Part shown: piece by piece, positions 36,540-47,872 of the stretch | Layout of the letters: each line of letters opens with the position of its first letter | How positions within the stretch are numbered: position 1 is the first letter of the stretch | Assembly (NCBI GenBank): GCA_914767715.1 | Contig: OU612071.1 | Coordinates: 18,288,948-18,352,947 of the forward strand | Direction: 5' to 3' | Source of the DNA: Membranipora membranacea | Taxonomy: Eukaryota; Bryozoa; Gymnolaemata; Cheilostomatida; Membraniporidae | Length of the DNA: 64,000 nucleotides | The notes under the pieces: model-generated | What the model was told of the DNA's origin: nothing | The model's database searches: none | Seen by the model: only the letters and a program-made list of their open reading frames with translations | Made by a program: the position numbers and the translations under genes

Positions 36540-37560
36540 GGGTACTCCCTACGCCCCTGTTAGCTAGAACTGCAGCATACTAGGTTAGCCTAAACTTTGC
36601 AGAAATGGTTAGCTCACATTGACAAAGTTCCAGCAACTGCAGTTCACTGGGTTGTCGCCTAGTTAGAAGATCCTGACTGGTTGGATCATTCGAGGTGACT
36701 TACAACTCACACTTAATTGGTATCCATTCCATTTCTACTCACACTTTGACTTGCTGACAAACATGCTGGGCACTCATCTTGTAACTGTTGTTACATCTTA
36801 GATATCTTAATTCTAACATTAGCTTTGATTAACAACCATATCACTCATTCTAAGGGAACTCTACCTTTGCCTTATGACCCTTGATGTACCAAACAATCGC
36901 AATCAAGTGCCCTAAAATAAAAGCATCCATAAATAATGTCATACTTTATCTGAACATCAAACAGTGGGAGGTGCGGATGTTTCCACATGTATCGAGGGTA
37001 AGTGTAATTAAATATATAGGGTCATGTTTTGTGGTGTTTTTGCCATCCAATGATGCAACAAGAGAGACAACCTAACAAACCAGGGCTGTAAGCTCAAAGG
37101 AAGCAAGGAGCCACTATCTTCCCTGGAATGCTAAATAAAATGGCCTTTAATCACCATAATATAAAAACGCCTATCAGAATCAGCTCTTTTGGGGCTTAGC
37201 TATCAATATACTTTGTACAATATGGAGGCCAAAGGCCCCACAGAAGAATTTACAGCACCTAAACTGGATCCTTACCTCCCCTTCCAATTACTATGAACTA
37301 CAGCCCTACATGCATAATATTGATCTTAATTAAATAAGTAAAGCCTATGGATGAGCTAGCTTGGATTCCTATCAACACCAAGTCACAAGGACGGACATCA
37401 CACTGACTAAGGCAAAGGCAACAGGAACGGACATGGCCACAAACTGCAGGCTGTGAATTCAATTTTGTGCTTTTCAGCCGCCCACCACAAGCCAGATGCT
37501 GATATTTCATTTAGACTGTGACCTTCATACAAAAAGTCTGTGCCTTTAATCAACAGCTGA
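36540..37560. other. Spacer upstream of the GPCR promoter
   Basis: No gene or clear repeat recognised. The last few hundred bases before 37560 may hold GPCR regulatory sequence. Confidence 0.4.
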
Positions 37561-37569
37561 TTTGCTAGG

Positions 37570-37608
37570 TATATAAACGCAGTGCAGAGTGATAAAACCT
37601 CTGTCAGA
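37570..37608 (+). promoter_or_regulatory. TATA-type core promoter of the GPCR gene
   Basis: TATATAAA at 37570-37577, with initiator-like TCAG near 37604, about 30 bases downstream. This predicts a 5' UTR of about 165 bases before the ATG at 37769. Confidence 0.5.
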
Positions 37609-37768
37609 ACTACACTGTCAGTTCTAGCAGAAGATGAAGTCTGGCTGTCATAAAAACAATACTACTTGTTTACTGTTTTATGTGATTGTGACTAATTTTA
37701 CTAAGTGAACATTTTATATAAAGAGACTACAGAGCTTAAGTTTAGACAGTAGATCTTCAAGAATTGTA

Positions 37769-38959
37769 ATGGGTCCGGAAGATGAAAGGTTGAACATTTC
37801 TTCAATCATTTGGCACCTGTTCACCGTTGTAGCGAGTTTAATTCATCTCTTTCTTTTGACTAAGCTTGAGGGATTCAAGGAGAAGCCCATCGGCAAAGTG
37901 ATTATTGCTATCACCATTTCCGAGATATATCTAAGTGTGTTTACAGCTCTCGACACCTCGAGATTTCTTGACATCTTAAAGATACCTGATACTGTGGAAG
38001 AATATGTCTGGGCATGTTGGATGTCGATTCGTATGGGAGCTGTTCATATGACCTACTATGCCTGTGCTTTCAGTAGCTTTGAGCGGTTCATGGCTCTGTG
38101 CTATCCATTCAGACATAGGAGTAACAAGATTGTCCAGAACATCGGTAAAATTATGGTGATTACAGCCATTTCAATGAATTGTGTTTATATCATCGCCCAT
38201 ATAGTTGGAGTTGTTCAGACTGGAAACCTTGCTAGTGTGAACCTGATGGATAGAAGTTTCACTGTGATGTCAACCAATATAACTGTGACATTCGATATTG
38301 GGAATGGTACAGACATAGCTCAACCTCCAAGTAATAGTCAGCTTCCACCTAATAATAGAATGCAACCGCCTACAGGGAACGGTAAACCTCCACCAGGAAA
38401 TGCTAGACCTCCGCCAGGGAATAATGGACCTCCACAAGGAAATGGAAGAGCACCACCAGGAGATGGAAATCCTCCGCAAGATAAAAGTGGCAGACCTAAT
38501 TTTGATCCACTTGTGGGGCAGCAAGGATTTCTGTATTATTTCAGCCTCATATTTTTTATTCACCAAATACAGTTAATGCCTGCAGTCATTGCTATGGTGA
38601 TCTTCATGCCACTGACTTTAAGGGCCCTTGTGAGGAAAAGCCCGTCTGATGGTTTGCCAGGCAACTCCCCTATGAATAGGCAGGTCCGTATAGCTGCCAT
38701 CTACATACTTGTGATTTGTTTGGTATCTATCATCTTACTCATCCCCCTGTTCCTTCTCAGGCGCATCGGTATCAGGCTCCCCTTTCCTGTAGTGCTCACA
38801 TTCAGATTCCTTCATGACGGTTACGGCGTGATGAACATTATCTTATATGGCATCATGAACAGGAAATACCGTGAGTTACTCAGCTCTTATTTCCGTGGGC
38901 AGTGTAAGCCTATCGGAGAATCTGGTCAGACCCCTGCAGCCTCTAAAAGGTGCAAGTAA
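37769..38959 (+). CDS. Intronless class-A-like seven-transmembrane receptor with a long Pro/Gly/Asn-rich extracellular loop 2
   Basis: A 396-residue ORF with predicted helices at about 12-32, 42-62, 86-112, 125-149, 253-285, 306-331 and 341-362. Family marks: SFERFMALCYPF at the end of TM3 (residues 103-114, the DRY-equivalent) and NIILYGIMNRKYREL spanning the end of TM7 into helix 8 (NPxxY-equivalent without the Pro). Extracellular loop 2 (about 150-252) contains a run of PPGN/PPxGNG units (about 185-242). It lacks any Cys, so the usual disulphide to TM3 cannot form there. N-glycosylation sequons occur at residues 9, 170 and 179. Such proteins signal through G proteins at the plasma membrane; the ligand is unknown. 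A poly(A) signal candidate is at 39337. The ORF is intact. I do not recognise an orthologue. Confidence 0.85.
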   Translation: MGPEDERLNISSIIWHLFTVVASLIHLFLLTKLEGFKEKPIGKVIIAITISEIYLSVFTALDTSRFLDILKIPDTVEEYVWACWMSIRMGAVHMTYYACAFSSFERFMALCYPFRHRSNKIVQNIGKIMVITAISMNCVYIIAHIVGVVQTGNLASVNLMDRSFTVMSTNITVTFDIGNGTDIAQPPSNSQLPPNNRMQPPTGNGKPPPGNARPPPGNNGPPQGNGRAPPGDGNPPQDKSGRPNFDPLVGQQGFLYYFSLIFFIHQIQLMPAVIAMVIFMPLTLRALVRKSPSDGLPGNSPMNRQVRIAAIYILVICLVSIILLIPLFLLRRIGIRLPFPVVLTFRFLHDGYGVMNIILYGIMNRKYRELLSSYFRGQCKPIGESGQTPAASKRCK

Positions 38960-41900
38960 CTCTGGAAGAAATAATTCATGTTACACAATAACATTTAACA
39001 ATATATAACAATAATACTATATTTGTTATGATTGTTGTGTATTTAAATAATAATATTATATGCGCTTTGTATAACAAACACGTCACATCACTTATCCTAC
39101 CAAAATTATTATTTGTGATGAGCTGATTGACTCATTGACTTCTTTTTTCCTTGATTTGATCTTAGAAAAATATTGCTTTTTTTTAAACAAGCTACGTTGA
39201 AAGGAAAGATCAGACTTCCATTTATAATGCTTTGAATTGATTTGATGTTAAAAGTAACATGGTATTACCTTAACTATTATTGTTACCATAATGTAAAAAA
39301 GTTTCCGGTCTTGCGGCTAGTCCAAAGATATTATGTAATAAAATTGTTTTTTTTTGTGTGGGTAAAGCTTTATAAAATGCTTACCTCTACTGCTCAATGT
39401 CTACATAAACTCATCGCAACTTTGTTTATAAGCTACTTTCATGTGCTAGCTTTTGAGGTTTTTCAATTAAAATGAGAAATGGTTTATTGACAAAATTATT
39501 GCTAACGCTTCGCCCAAAATGCTTGCTCAAAAAAATCAGTAAAACTCACTTCTAGATTTTCACTGATAGTGTATAAAATGCCATGGAATTTCAGCATATT
39601 TGGAAACAAGACAATGCCATTAATGGGCAGTTGTTCATGGAAAGACCCTGCTGTCTTTTAATAATATTCATTTCTTTTTTGTAAAAAGTAGAATTGAACG
39701 ATAGAATAAGGACTAAGATCATTGTCAATTTTTTTCTTCACAAAAATCTGATATTATTTTCATCCTGCGAACTTTAAAAACCCTAGTTTACACTGTTTTC
39801 ATAATTGGTGGATTAGCATTTACCAAGTTTTATATCAGTGCTGAATTGATAACAAATTTCTATATTTAGTTTGTGGTATATATCTTGATATATATTGTGA
39901 ATAATGGAATGAGCTTTCTTATGATCAATTTTTATATTATTCAGATTGTTGTATTTATGATTTGATAAATAAGCTATTGTGTATGAAGGAAGAGTCTCCC
40001 TCAATATTATATATTCAGTTTGTGTTATATATGTTTTGATAAATAAGCTATTGTGTATGAATGAAGAATCTTCGTTAATATTTATTCATTCATTGTTGAG
40101 TTGTACTGTGACCATGTAATTAGTGTTGTATTCAGGGTCGAGTCAACGGGTCGGGTTTCGGGTTTCTGTGGTCGGGTCATGTTAGGGTCAAGTCGGGTCA
40201 GAGGTCTACATCCTTACGGGTCTCAACTACTAGAGTGATGGTCAAAGTACTGCGTGCACCTGGACTCGAACCTGAGACCTAGTTCACTACAGTCCACGAT
40301 CTTAACCTATGGATTTTAGGTGATGAATTTGGAAATAGAGACTATACGATGATAAAACATATTATAGCTATTAGTCATGCTTTTGCTGTGATTATTATGA
40401 ACGGCTTACAACACTACATAAAGCTTTCTTCAGAGATCTATAATTCAATAAATACTTGACAGAATTTGATGAAACTTGGTCTCAACTTAGTTCATTATGT
40501 CTAGGTGATATATTACAAACTGAAGCAAACTTAACATGTACTTTTAGCTAATTGTACTAGTGATTAGTGGATGAATATCCATCATTCTTTTAAATTGTTA
40601 TATCTGAAGACAGTGTTGGCGTAGGACATCGACTTATGAAGTCATAATGTAAATCCATTTCACACGCTCTTTTCGACTCGACCTGACTCGTATCCGAATT
40701 TAGGGAAATCTCAGTGGCTCGGCTCATTTTCATTTTTGCTGGCTCAATACAACACTACATGTAATACATCTGTTGCACCATCATTGTTTTAATCGAATCA
40801 GCTTTCCCCAACTTCACACCCGTTAATACATCACAAACAAAATGTTGAGTCTGAATCACATGTATGGGATTGAGCAGGATATTTGGGATCATAGGGAGCT
40901 GTCTCTTCTGTCCATCACACAATAGACATGTACATAACTTAAGAAAAATAATCCTCACATTTTTCTTCCCACTGTCGCCACTGTTTAATCCCTAGACCTA
41001 GTAAATCTCCACAAAGTGTAATGTTTCTGCTCCCTCATAATCTCAGACAATATGGCATTTCAATAACTGTACTGTACGAAAAAGGTCAATACATTTCGTA
41101 TATCTGCAAATTAATTAAATAAATATTAACCGTTATTTTCTTATTGATCTTCCTAATTAGATATCCGATTTGACAGTCCATGACTATTAATAACAAAGGA
41201 GTATTTCTGTTCTGATCAAGCAGTGTGTATGCAAATCATAAAAAAACGATCGGTTTGCGAAGAGCCAGTTTTAAAGGATTCGTAATTATAGTTTGCTGTT
41301 AACTAGAGACCAAACACCCCAGGCCGAAGATACATATAATCCTCTGTTATGGTGGTCACGTTCAATATGTATCGAGTCATCTTCCTGATCAGGGAGTGGG
41401 CAACTTCATACATAAAATATCATGTGTACTTATTAAAATTTATCCTGATGTGCATAAAAAATATTATCATTATTTTGTCCTGTGTAGTGTTATTCCAACA
41501 CCTGTTGCCAGCGCCTGTTTTTAATGCCCATTTAGAACAACATGAATTTTGGTAATGTAAATTCCGTGACTGGTTGCTAAAACAGGCGTGATGCTAACTC
41601 TAACTTTTTTTCAAGGTTGATAAATCTTTTGAGAAGATAAGTCATACTACCATACCTAACTTGAATGGTTGAGCTAAAAATATTACTAACTAACTGGTTC
41701 ATTGATAACAGCTGGTTTTGCTATGATTCCCACCCTCCCTAGTGTTCTCATCCCCCCGGATTCTTATTTTAATTATAGGGAGTTGCCTTTTTTTTGGAGT
41801 TATCAAAAAATACCAAATAGAATTCCCAAAACACACTGATATCAGTTGGGGTGAAACACAATACGAGCATTAAGTATAAGCAGGAGCAGCGGACTAAAGA

Positions 41901-43110
41901 CCCAAAAATCTGCGGAACAAAGATCCATGCGGAACATAGGTCCGAGCGGAACATAGACCTGCACCCAAATCTATTGCATGCTCCCTGAACTCTGAAATCT
42001 AGCCCTGACCAAGGAGTTACTCCTTGCCCTGACAGCCCTGGCTTGGCTATACACATACAGGTTTGTTATTTTGATCCTCAGTGGGCACAAGTCTAATGCA
42101 ATTACCATGTGCATTTGTCTCATAGGCCCCTGGGACTAACATGCCTCTACTTTGCCACCCAACAACTTGGTGGTTGATACTGGAATTTGGATTTGGAAAA
42201 AAAGTGAACTAGAAATGCACTCTCTACCTGATGCATGTTACTAACTAAGTAAATCCCAGGCCAGAGGCCCGCCCTATGATAAGAAGCAAAAGCCCTTTCT
42301 TACTCCTCCGTCAAATCAATCAAGAGAAGACTTCTTCTGCTACTCCTACCAATGCACATTACACACACACCACAAATTACATAAGGTAGTAAGATAGAAG
42401 ACTTTAGTGTGATATTAAGTGGTTTTCATGTCTGCCCTCCTTCACCATCTGACTACTGGGCTCAATTGACAACCGAAGTGTACTAGGACCTGCCTGCAAA
42501 TGAGAGCAACTTGGCACCGGCGCCTTTGAGGCACCTCAATTTTTCTGTTCATGAGCAGAGACGGACTTTTCAACCCACATTTTTACCCACACTAGGATTT
42601 ATTTACGCCGCCATTTCAATTTGCCTATCAGTTCTGGAAGGACACATTGTCTGACCCAAACAGGTGCGATGTTGGACAGTCTCGGGACATTGTTAGACAG
42701 CCTGGATATATTTAGCCTGTCTTGACAAGACAGGCTAGGATATATTATGAGGCAGTCTTGAGGGGTTGGAAGTCTCAAGACATTGTTAGGCAGTATTCAG
42801 ACTTGTAGGAATCTTGAAACCTAATGCATAGACTGCATCCTCTTCACACCACAAACAAAAGACTTGAGTGGATAACCATACACCCAAACCCTTGGTTTTG
42901 TGTAATGACGCATCTCTGTTTTCAGGAAACTTCTGCTGACTTGTCGACCCGCACATTAGAAATATGGCAGCTGAGAACAGGTTAGTAAGAGGCATAGTTA
43001 TATAAGAGGCAGCTAAAGTTATCGTTAGCTGCCTCGGATATCAGCTGCCTTTGATCTTTCAGTCTCACGCTTGAAATAACATATCACTATGATATAAGTC
43101 TGTATAAGGT
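38960..43110. other. Spacer downstream of the GPCR gene
   Basis: No gene recognised. Direct repeats of TAAGCTATTGTGTATGAA occur at about 39968 and 40045. A GGGTCGGGTT-rich tract lies at 40136-40200. At 42698-42720 AGCCTGTCTTG is followed by A and then its exact complement, in a region with several GACATTGTTAGACAG-like words (42660-42800). Confidence 0.5.
40200..40330 (-). mobile_element. tRNA-derived SINE-like sequence
   Basis: On the minus strand a perfect B-box, AGGTTCGAGTCC (40262-40273), is preceded by a D-arm-like GGTTAAGATCGTGGACT (about 40301-40317), with tRNA-like spacing. It continues into GGGTCAAG-type sequence. This is a SINE head or a degenerate tRNA. Confidence 0.5.
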
Positions 43111-43114
43111 AGTA

Positions 43115-44083
43115 GGGGAAGGCGAGGCATGTTGAGTCGTGGGGCACGTTGATGTATCCCACTTTTTACAAATACCATTTTAGGTTTTGAGTTTTCCCCT
43201 TCATGCGAGGTAATATGACCAAAGGCACCCTTTTTGAGCAGGCTAACAGAAAGAAAACTACTAAGGGAAGATAATTATTTAGTTTTTATTGTTTTTAGTG
43301 TAAAAAGTAAATTATTGCCAATCAACGGAAATGTCATGTATTCCTAACAAGACTTGACAGATAATGCGACTTTTATCATGTGATAACATCAAATTAAGTC
43401 TCATTCTCACATAATCTAAAACTATCTCTGAAAGAGAGATTATGTTTGATTTGAATTAAAAGTGAAAAATAGGCTGTTGGGGCACATTGAGCCATGCTCA
43501 GCAGTATATGAATGTTATATGAAGTATGTTTGAAACTGTTTGACAACACTAACATACACATAAAAAACAAAAATATTGGAATTGATCTTTTTTTCATGAA
43601 ATTAGTTATTATGCTGAATTAACTTTTCCGTTCACTTATCATCAAGTTTGCTTTGTGCAAGTTTTCGTCTATCTACATTTTTCAGAGATTTATTTCGTGT
43701 TGCGGATTATATTATATAGTTCTATTAAATAAAAAAAATGCACTTTTGCAATGAATTTGGTTGCTTTACTTTAGTTCTTACAGTTGCAATGAATTAAAAA
43801 TAATTACCAGCAAAGAGATGACAATAAAAAAGTGGCTCAACGTGCCTCATGTCAAATTTGGACCCGGCTCAACGTTCCCCGTGCTTGGGGCACGTTGAGC
43901 CGCTTACCAAATTTTTTTGAAATAGCAATGTTTCCTTTTCTTGCTGCATTAGGTTGCTGACCTCACTATGTTGATGGAAGACATGAAGACCATTTTCCGT
44001 GCCAAGTTTCGTTACTTTGGTACAATTCAACTGCGTGTTACAATAAAATATGTAAAAGCTGGCTCAACGTGCCCCACTTCCCC
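43115..44083. mobile_element. Non-autonomous DNA element with TA duplication and GGGGCACGTTGAGCC motifs
   Basis: The termini GGGGAAGGCGAGGCATGTTG (43115-43134) and the inverse of GGGGAAGTGGGGCACGTTGA (44064-44083) form an imperfect terminal inverted repeat flanked by TA on both sides. GGGGCACGTTGAG or its complement recurs inside at about 43142, 43479, 43833, 43872 and 43889. No transposase is encoded. Confidence 0.7.
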
Positions 44084-44085
44084 TA

Positions 44086-44974
44086 TATATTTCACTGACA
44101 GAATTGTTGCCCAGAATCAAATAATAGACATCTTAAATAAGCTCACTGTCAATTATAAAACTGAAGATTGTGCTCACAGCTAGAACTTAGCTACGGTAAA
44201 AGCATGGGGACATTTGAGGTACTGAGGTAAAGTGTATCATGTGCAATATTTTGTAGCCAATTTGTTGGCTATGACTGCCTGCTGGGAGGTTGCCAGTGCA
44301 GGAGGAGACAATATTTCCCTGGAAGTATCTGTTAAGGTTATAGAGAAAGTGGAAGTAATTTTACTTTCACTTTTACTGTTTCTTGGCATGTACCCTGAGT
44401 GACCTTGTATTGGCTCTCTACCTCCCAGTCAACACAAAACAACACATTGACTGAATATTTTGCGCTGTCTATAGAAAAATGTTAATCTCAGCCCATTTTA
44501 CGTTACTCAGCTGCAGTCTTATTCACTATTTCTTAACTTATCCAGAAGTAAGAACCAAATTGAGTACATATCCAGTGGGAGTATCTCAGATCTTAATCAA
44601 GGTTTGTCATTTTTAGTTTTATTTCGTACATGTTGATCACTGGAAGGAATACCTGTGGTATTTCCAAGCTCACACAAACCCACGTTATGTGCACTGCCAT
44701 TTTTGTATTGTTTCACATTGAATTAATTATTCACTCTTAGTAAAATCAAGCAAATGTGTTGGCTCTGATCAGAGCCAACACATTGGCTGAATAAAAACCA
44801 GACTGGTTAGACCAAACACCACTACTATAATTCAGTGTACGGGAAGAAGGTTGGAGCCAATTAAAGGTCGGTTTTGATTTTCATAAACTGCAAAGACAAA
44901 AAGTCGTCTCTATTGTGTAAAACTCAGGAAGTTAAATTATGAAATGTAATATTGCGTTGTAATGTAAGAAGTTC
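44086..44974. other. Spacer before the cytidine deaminase gene, with a perfect palindrome
   Basis: At 44753-44784 AATGTGTTGGCTCTGA is followed immediately by its exact complement, a 32-bp palindrome with no spacer. A 5' exon of the deaminase gene may lie here, but none is evident. Confidence 0.5.
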
Positions 44975-47505
44975 ATGTCTCAGTCTCCATTGCAGGCTCA
45001 CATAGACATGTGTTATCTGATTGTAGATGATGTACACAGACAGCTTATGGAGACAGCTATGTCTATGAGAACATCAGCTTATTGCCCTTATAGTAACTTC
45101 AGAGTAGGAGCTGCTATTCTGTGTGAGGATCATAATATTATATCAGGTCTGTTATACATTTAGCCTGTGATCCTTAAAATATTTTGGGATGACACAGCAG
45201 CAATACTAATATATACATTGATGCATTTTGCTCAGGTACTAAAGCTATTCTAGTATCATATTATGTGTGGGGCACTGCAATAAAGATAACATAAAGTTTG
45301 TTACTTTGATCATCAATTTTCACACATTGTGTAAGAAAATATGAAAAGTTTGAAGCGAGACGTTGAAAACTGGAATTTAAAGTTTAGTATGAGATTTTAT
45401 GAATGCTTCGTCCAGTTATATCTTGATCCTACTCCTTATGTGTTGTGTTTCCTCATCTGCTCAAAATAAATGAAATTGTCTCTGACATTCAGACTATAAT
45501 GTTTATTTTTTAGAAGAATTTTTCTGATGAACTTGGATGACGTGATAAATATGGCTATCTCTACCCTCCCCCCCCCCCCAGACTTTCTGATATGACCGTC
45601 TGCACTAAACCTATAATTCATCATTTGAAATCATGTTTATTTTACCAGGGTGTAATATAGAGAATGCCTCCTACGGTCTGACTCTGTGCGCTGAGAGGGT
45701 AGCTGTATGTAATGCGGTAACTAAAGGACATCAAAATTTCATATCTATGGCTGTATGCTGGTAAGTTATATCCTCACATCCCTGTTGTCCTCTTGTTGCT
45801 ATCCCTGTTGTTCCTCCCATTCTCCCTTGACCACATCTCATCGTCAACTGCCCTGTGGTCCCTTTCCCTACTCATGAGTAAGACTCACAGGGCGGTTGAC
45901 GACGAGTTATGGTCCGGGGAATGTGGGAGGGACAACAGGCTTCTCTGCTAACTACTGAATGAACCATTGGCTCTTTTGTCTGTTCACTGTTCCTGAGCAG
46001 ATTCAAGGCCCTATAGCATATGGGATAACCGTAGACTTAATAACAAACCTATACAAAATACCTTGTACAGCTAAAGTGAGGCATTCAATTGTGGGTGATG
46101 TTTCAACATTGAATTGTGCGGTAGTAATGATGCTGTCATTGATTTATTGTTGAAAGCCGATCAGTTATGATCGGATTTCAAGTTTGAAAACTGCTTTAAG
46201 CTCAGCCCCTTCTTGCAATTTAATGCTGTTTTTAAAAATATAAGGTGAACAATAATCGTGAAAAAGCTGTTGATCTCTAGCAATTTTCGAACTCAAAATT
46301 AAAATTGATGGATTAATAAACAAAAAACCAGGATTGTGGACTGCAAATCACAAATAGTATCAACACGATCCAATTTTGTAAAGTCGAGCACAATTAAATA
46401 CCCCAGTGCCTCAATGCTAATGCTCCATATAGTGTCCTGTCTAGGTTTATTATTAAGTCTGTAGGGATGAATATTCTTATATCACGTTTCTATTCAACCT
46501 GAGACACTGAGACTCCTGCCATATGAATAATCTCAGACTTGCAAAACATGTAAGAGTGAAAATAACCTCACAGTCAGATAGACCTTACTATGTGTTATTG
46601 TTTCTACTTTTAGTGACCTTAAGGGAACATTCAAAGGTCCCTGTGGAGCATGCAGACGAACATTAGTAGAGGTAAGAATGTAGGTCATATTGATTGATTG
46701 ATTAAGATAAGCCAAATTGTATTGCCTAGAGGAGAGTAATTTTTTGACTTTGCATTGTTCAATCAAAGTGTCTGATGTTTGTAGCATTTCTTATTTTAAA
46801 GAGTACACAATTACCGATGCATGTTATAGTCAGGCAGTTACTTATGATAAAGTTACGTCAAAATTGCATGGTGAAAATTCAATGCTCTACTTGGCATGAA
46901 TTATTGATGGTCGATGAAGTGCCTCCAAGAAGGGAAGGTTACTCTCATTCTTTGCATTATGATGGCACTATAAACAGGAAGTGCTTGTTTCTTGTATCGC
47001 ACATCCTTGTTCAAAGTGACATCATGATGCAGAGAATCACAGTTACCTTCCATTATGGTAGGCACTCTTTCCACCAACAATAGTTCATGCCAAGTAGAGC
47101 ATCGAATTTTCTTACTATGAAAATCTGACACAACTTTATCATATGTAACTACCTGACTGTAACATGCATTAGTCTTTGGGTAGTCTTTAATTATCTGCTT
47201 CATCGCTTTGCTGACACTAACTATTTATTCTGTTTTGAGCTGGGTTGCTCTTATCAGGATATTTAGAATCCTGCAAGGCACCTTGTCTTAATCATCTTGG
47301 ATTATATGGGGGGGGGGGGGCGGTGTCTAAATCGATTCCTACAACAGTAACTAACATGTGGTTCCTCTCTTGTTTATCTCCAGTTTGGTACTGACTGGAG
47401 TACTGTGTGAAGCCTGATGGTTCTTATATACAGTTATCAGTCAATGATCTCCTACCTCTAGGATTCCATCCTGCTGCTCTTAAGGAGGAAAGAGACACAA
47501 CCTAA
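44975..47505 (+). CDS. cda: Cytidine deaminase with a frameshift in the last exon
   Basis: Zinc-dependent cytidine/deoxycytidine deaminase of pyrimidine salvage, normally a cytosolic homotetramer of about 130-150 residues. Exons 44975-45146, 45649-45760, 46614-46671 and 47384-47505 splice in phase. Conserved motifs: AYCPYSNFRVGAA; GCNIENASYG; the zinc/catalytic CAE (TLCAERVAV); and PCGACR with the other two zinc cysteines. In exon 4 the frame FGTDWSTV runs into TGA (47408-47410), giving 122 residues. The next frame from 47407 reads VKPDGSYIQLSVNDLLPLGF and on to TAA at 47503-47505, exactly the family carboxy end, so a small deletion or an error broke the frame. The ATG at 44975 has an acceptor-like TTGCAG at 44990-44995 just after it, so an upstream first exon is possible. 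The active site is complete. Confidence 0.92.
45770..45935. repeat. Inverted repeat in cytidine deaminase intron 2
   Basis: CATCGTCAACTGCCCTGTG faces CACAGGGCGGTTGACGACG around the palindromic centre TACTCATGAGTA. Weaker outer arms include GGGAGGGACAACAGG. MITE-like. Confidence 0.6.
46816..47169. mobile_element. MITE in cytidine deaminase intron 3
   Basis: 354 bp with arms of about 90 bases: left GATGCATGTTATAGTCAGGC, right the inverse of AATGCATGTTACAGTCAGGT. The arms extend through CTACTTGGCATGAA. A partial copy with the same left arm is at 48845-49015. Confidence 0.75.
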
Positions 47506-47872
47506 CATCTGACCTATATAGATCACAAAAAGACACAACCTAACATCTGAGTTATATAGGTCTCAAAAAGACACAACCTAACATCTGAGTTACATAGGTC
47601 ACAAAAAGACACAACCTAACATCTGAGTTATATAGGTCACAAAAAGACACAACCTAACATCTGAGTTATATAGGTCATAGAGATACACAGCCTTACATCT
47701 GAGTTATATAGGTCACAGCGATACACAACGTAACATCTGAGTTATATAGGTCACAAAAAGACACAGTCTAACATCTGAATTATATAGGTCATAGAGATAT
47801 ACAACCTAACATCTGAGTTATATAGATCAAAGAAAGACATAACCTAACATCTGAGTTATATAGGTCATAGGT
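47493..47872. repeat. 38-bp minisatellite starting inside the deaminase 3' end
   Basis: About ten units of AGACACAACCTAACATCTGA plus GTTATATAGGTCACAAAA, exactly 38 bp apart in the regular part. The first unit supplies the last codons and the TAA of the original deaminase frame (47503-47505); the remaining units lie in the 3' UTR. Confidence 0.9.

Noticed and set aside
40262-40273. A functional tRNA gene
   Set aside because: The B-box is perfect, but a complete cloverleaf with acceptor stem could not be drawn; a SINE head fits better.
46717-47203. ORFs on both strands within deaminase intron 3
   Set aside because: They lie within the MITE and mirror each other because the element is palindromic.
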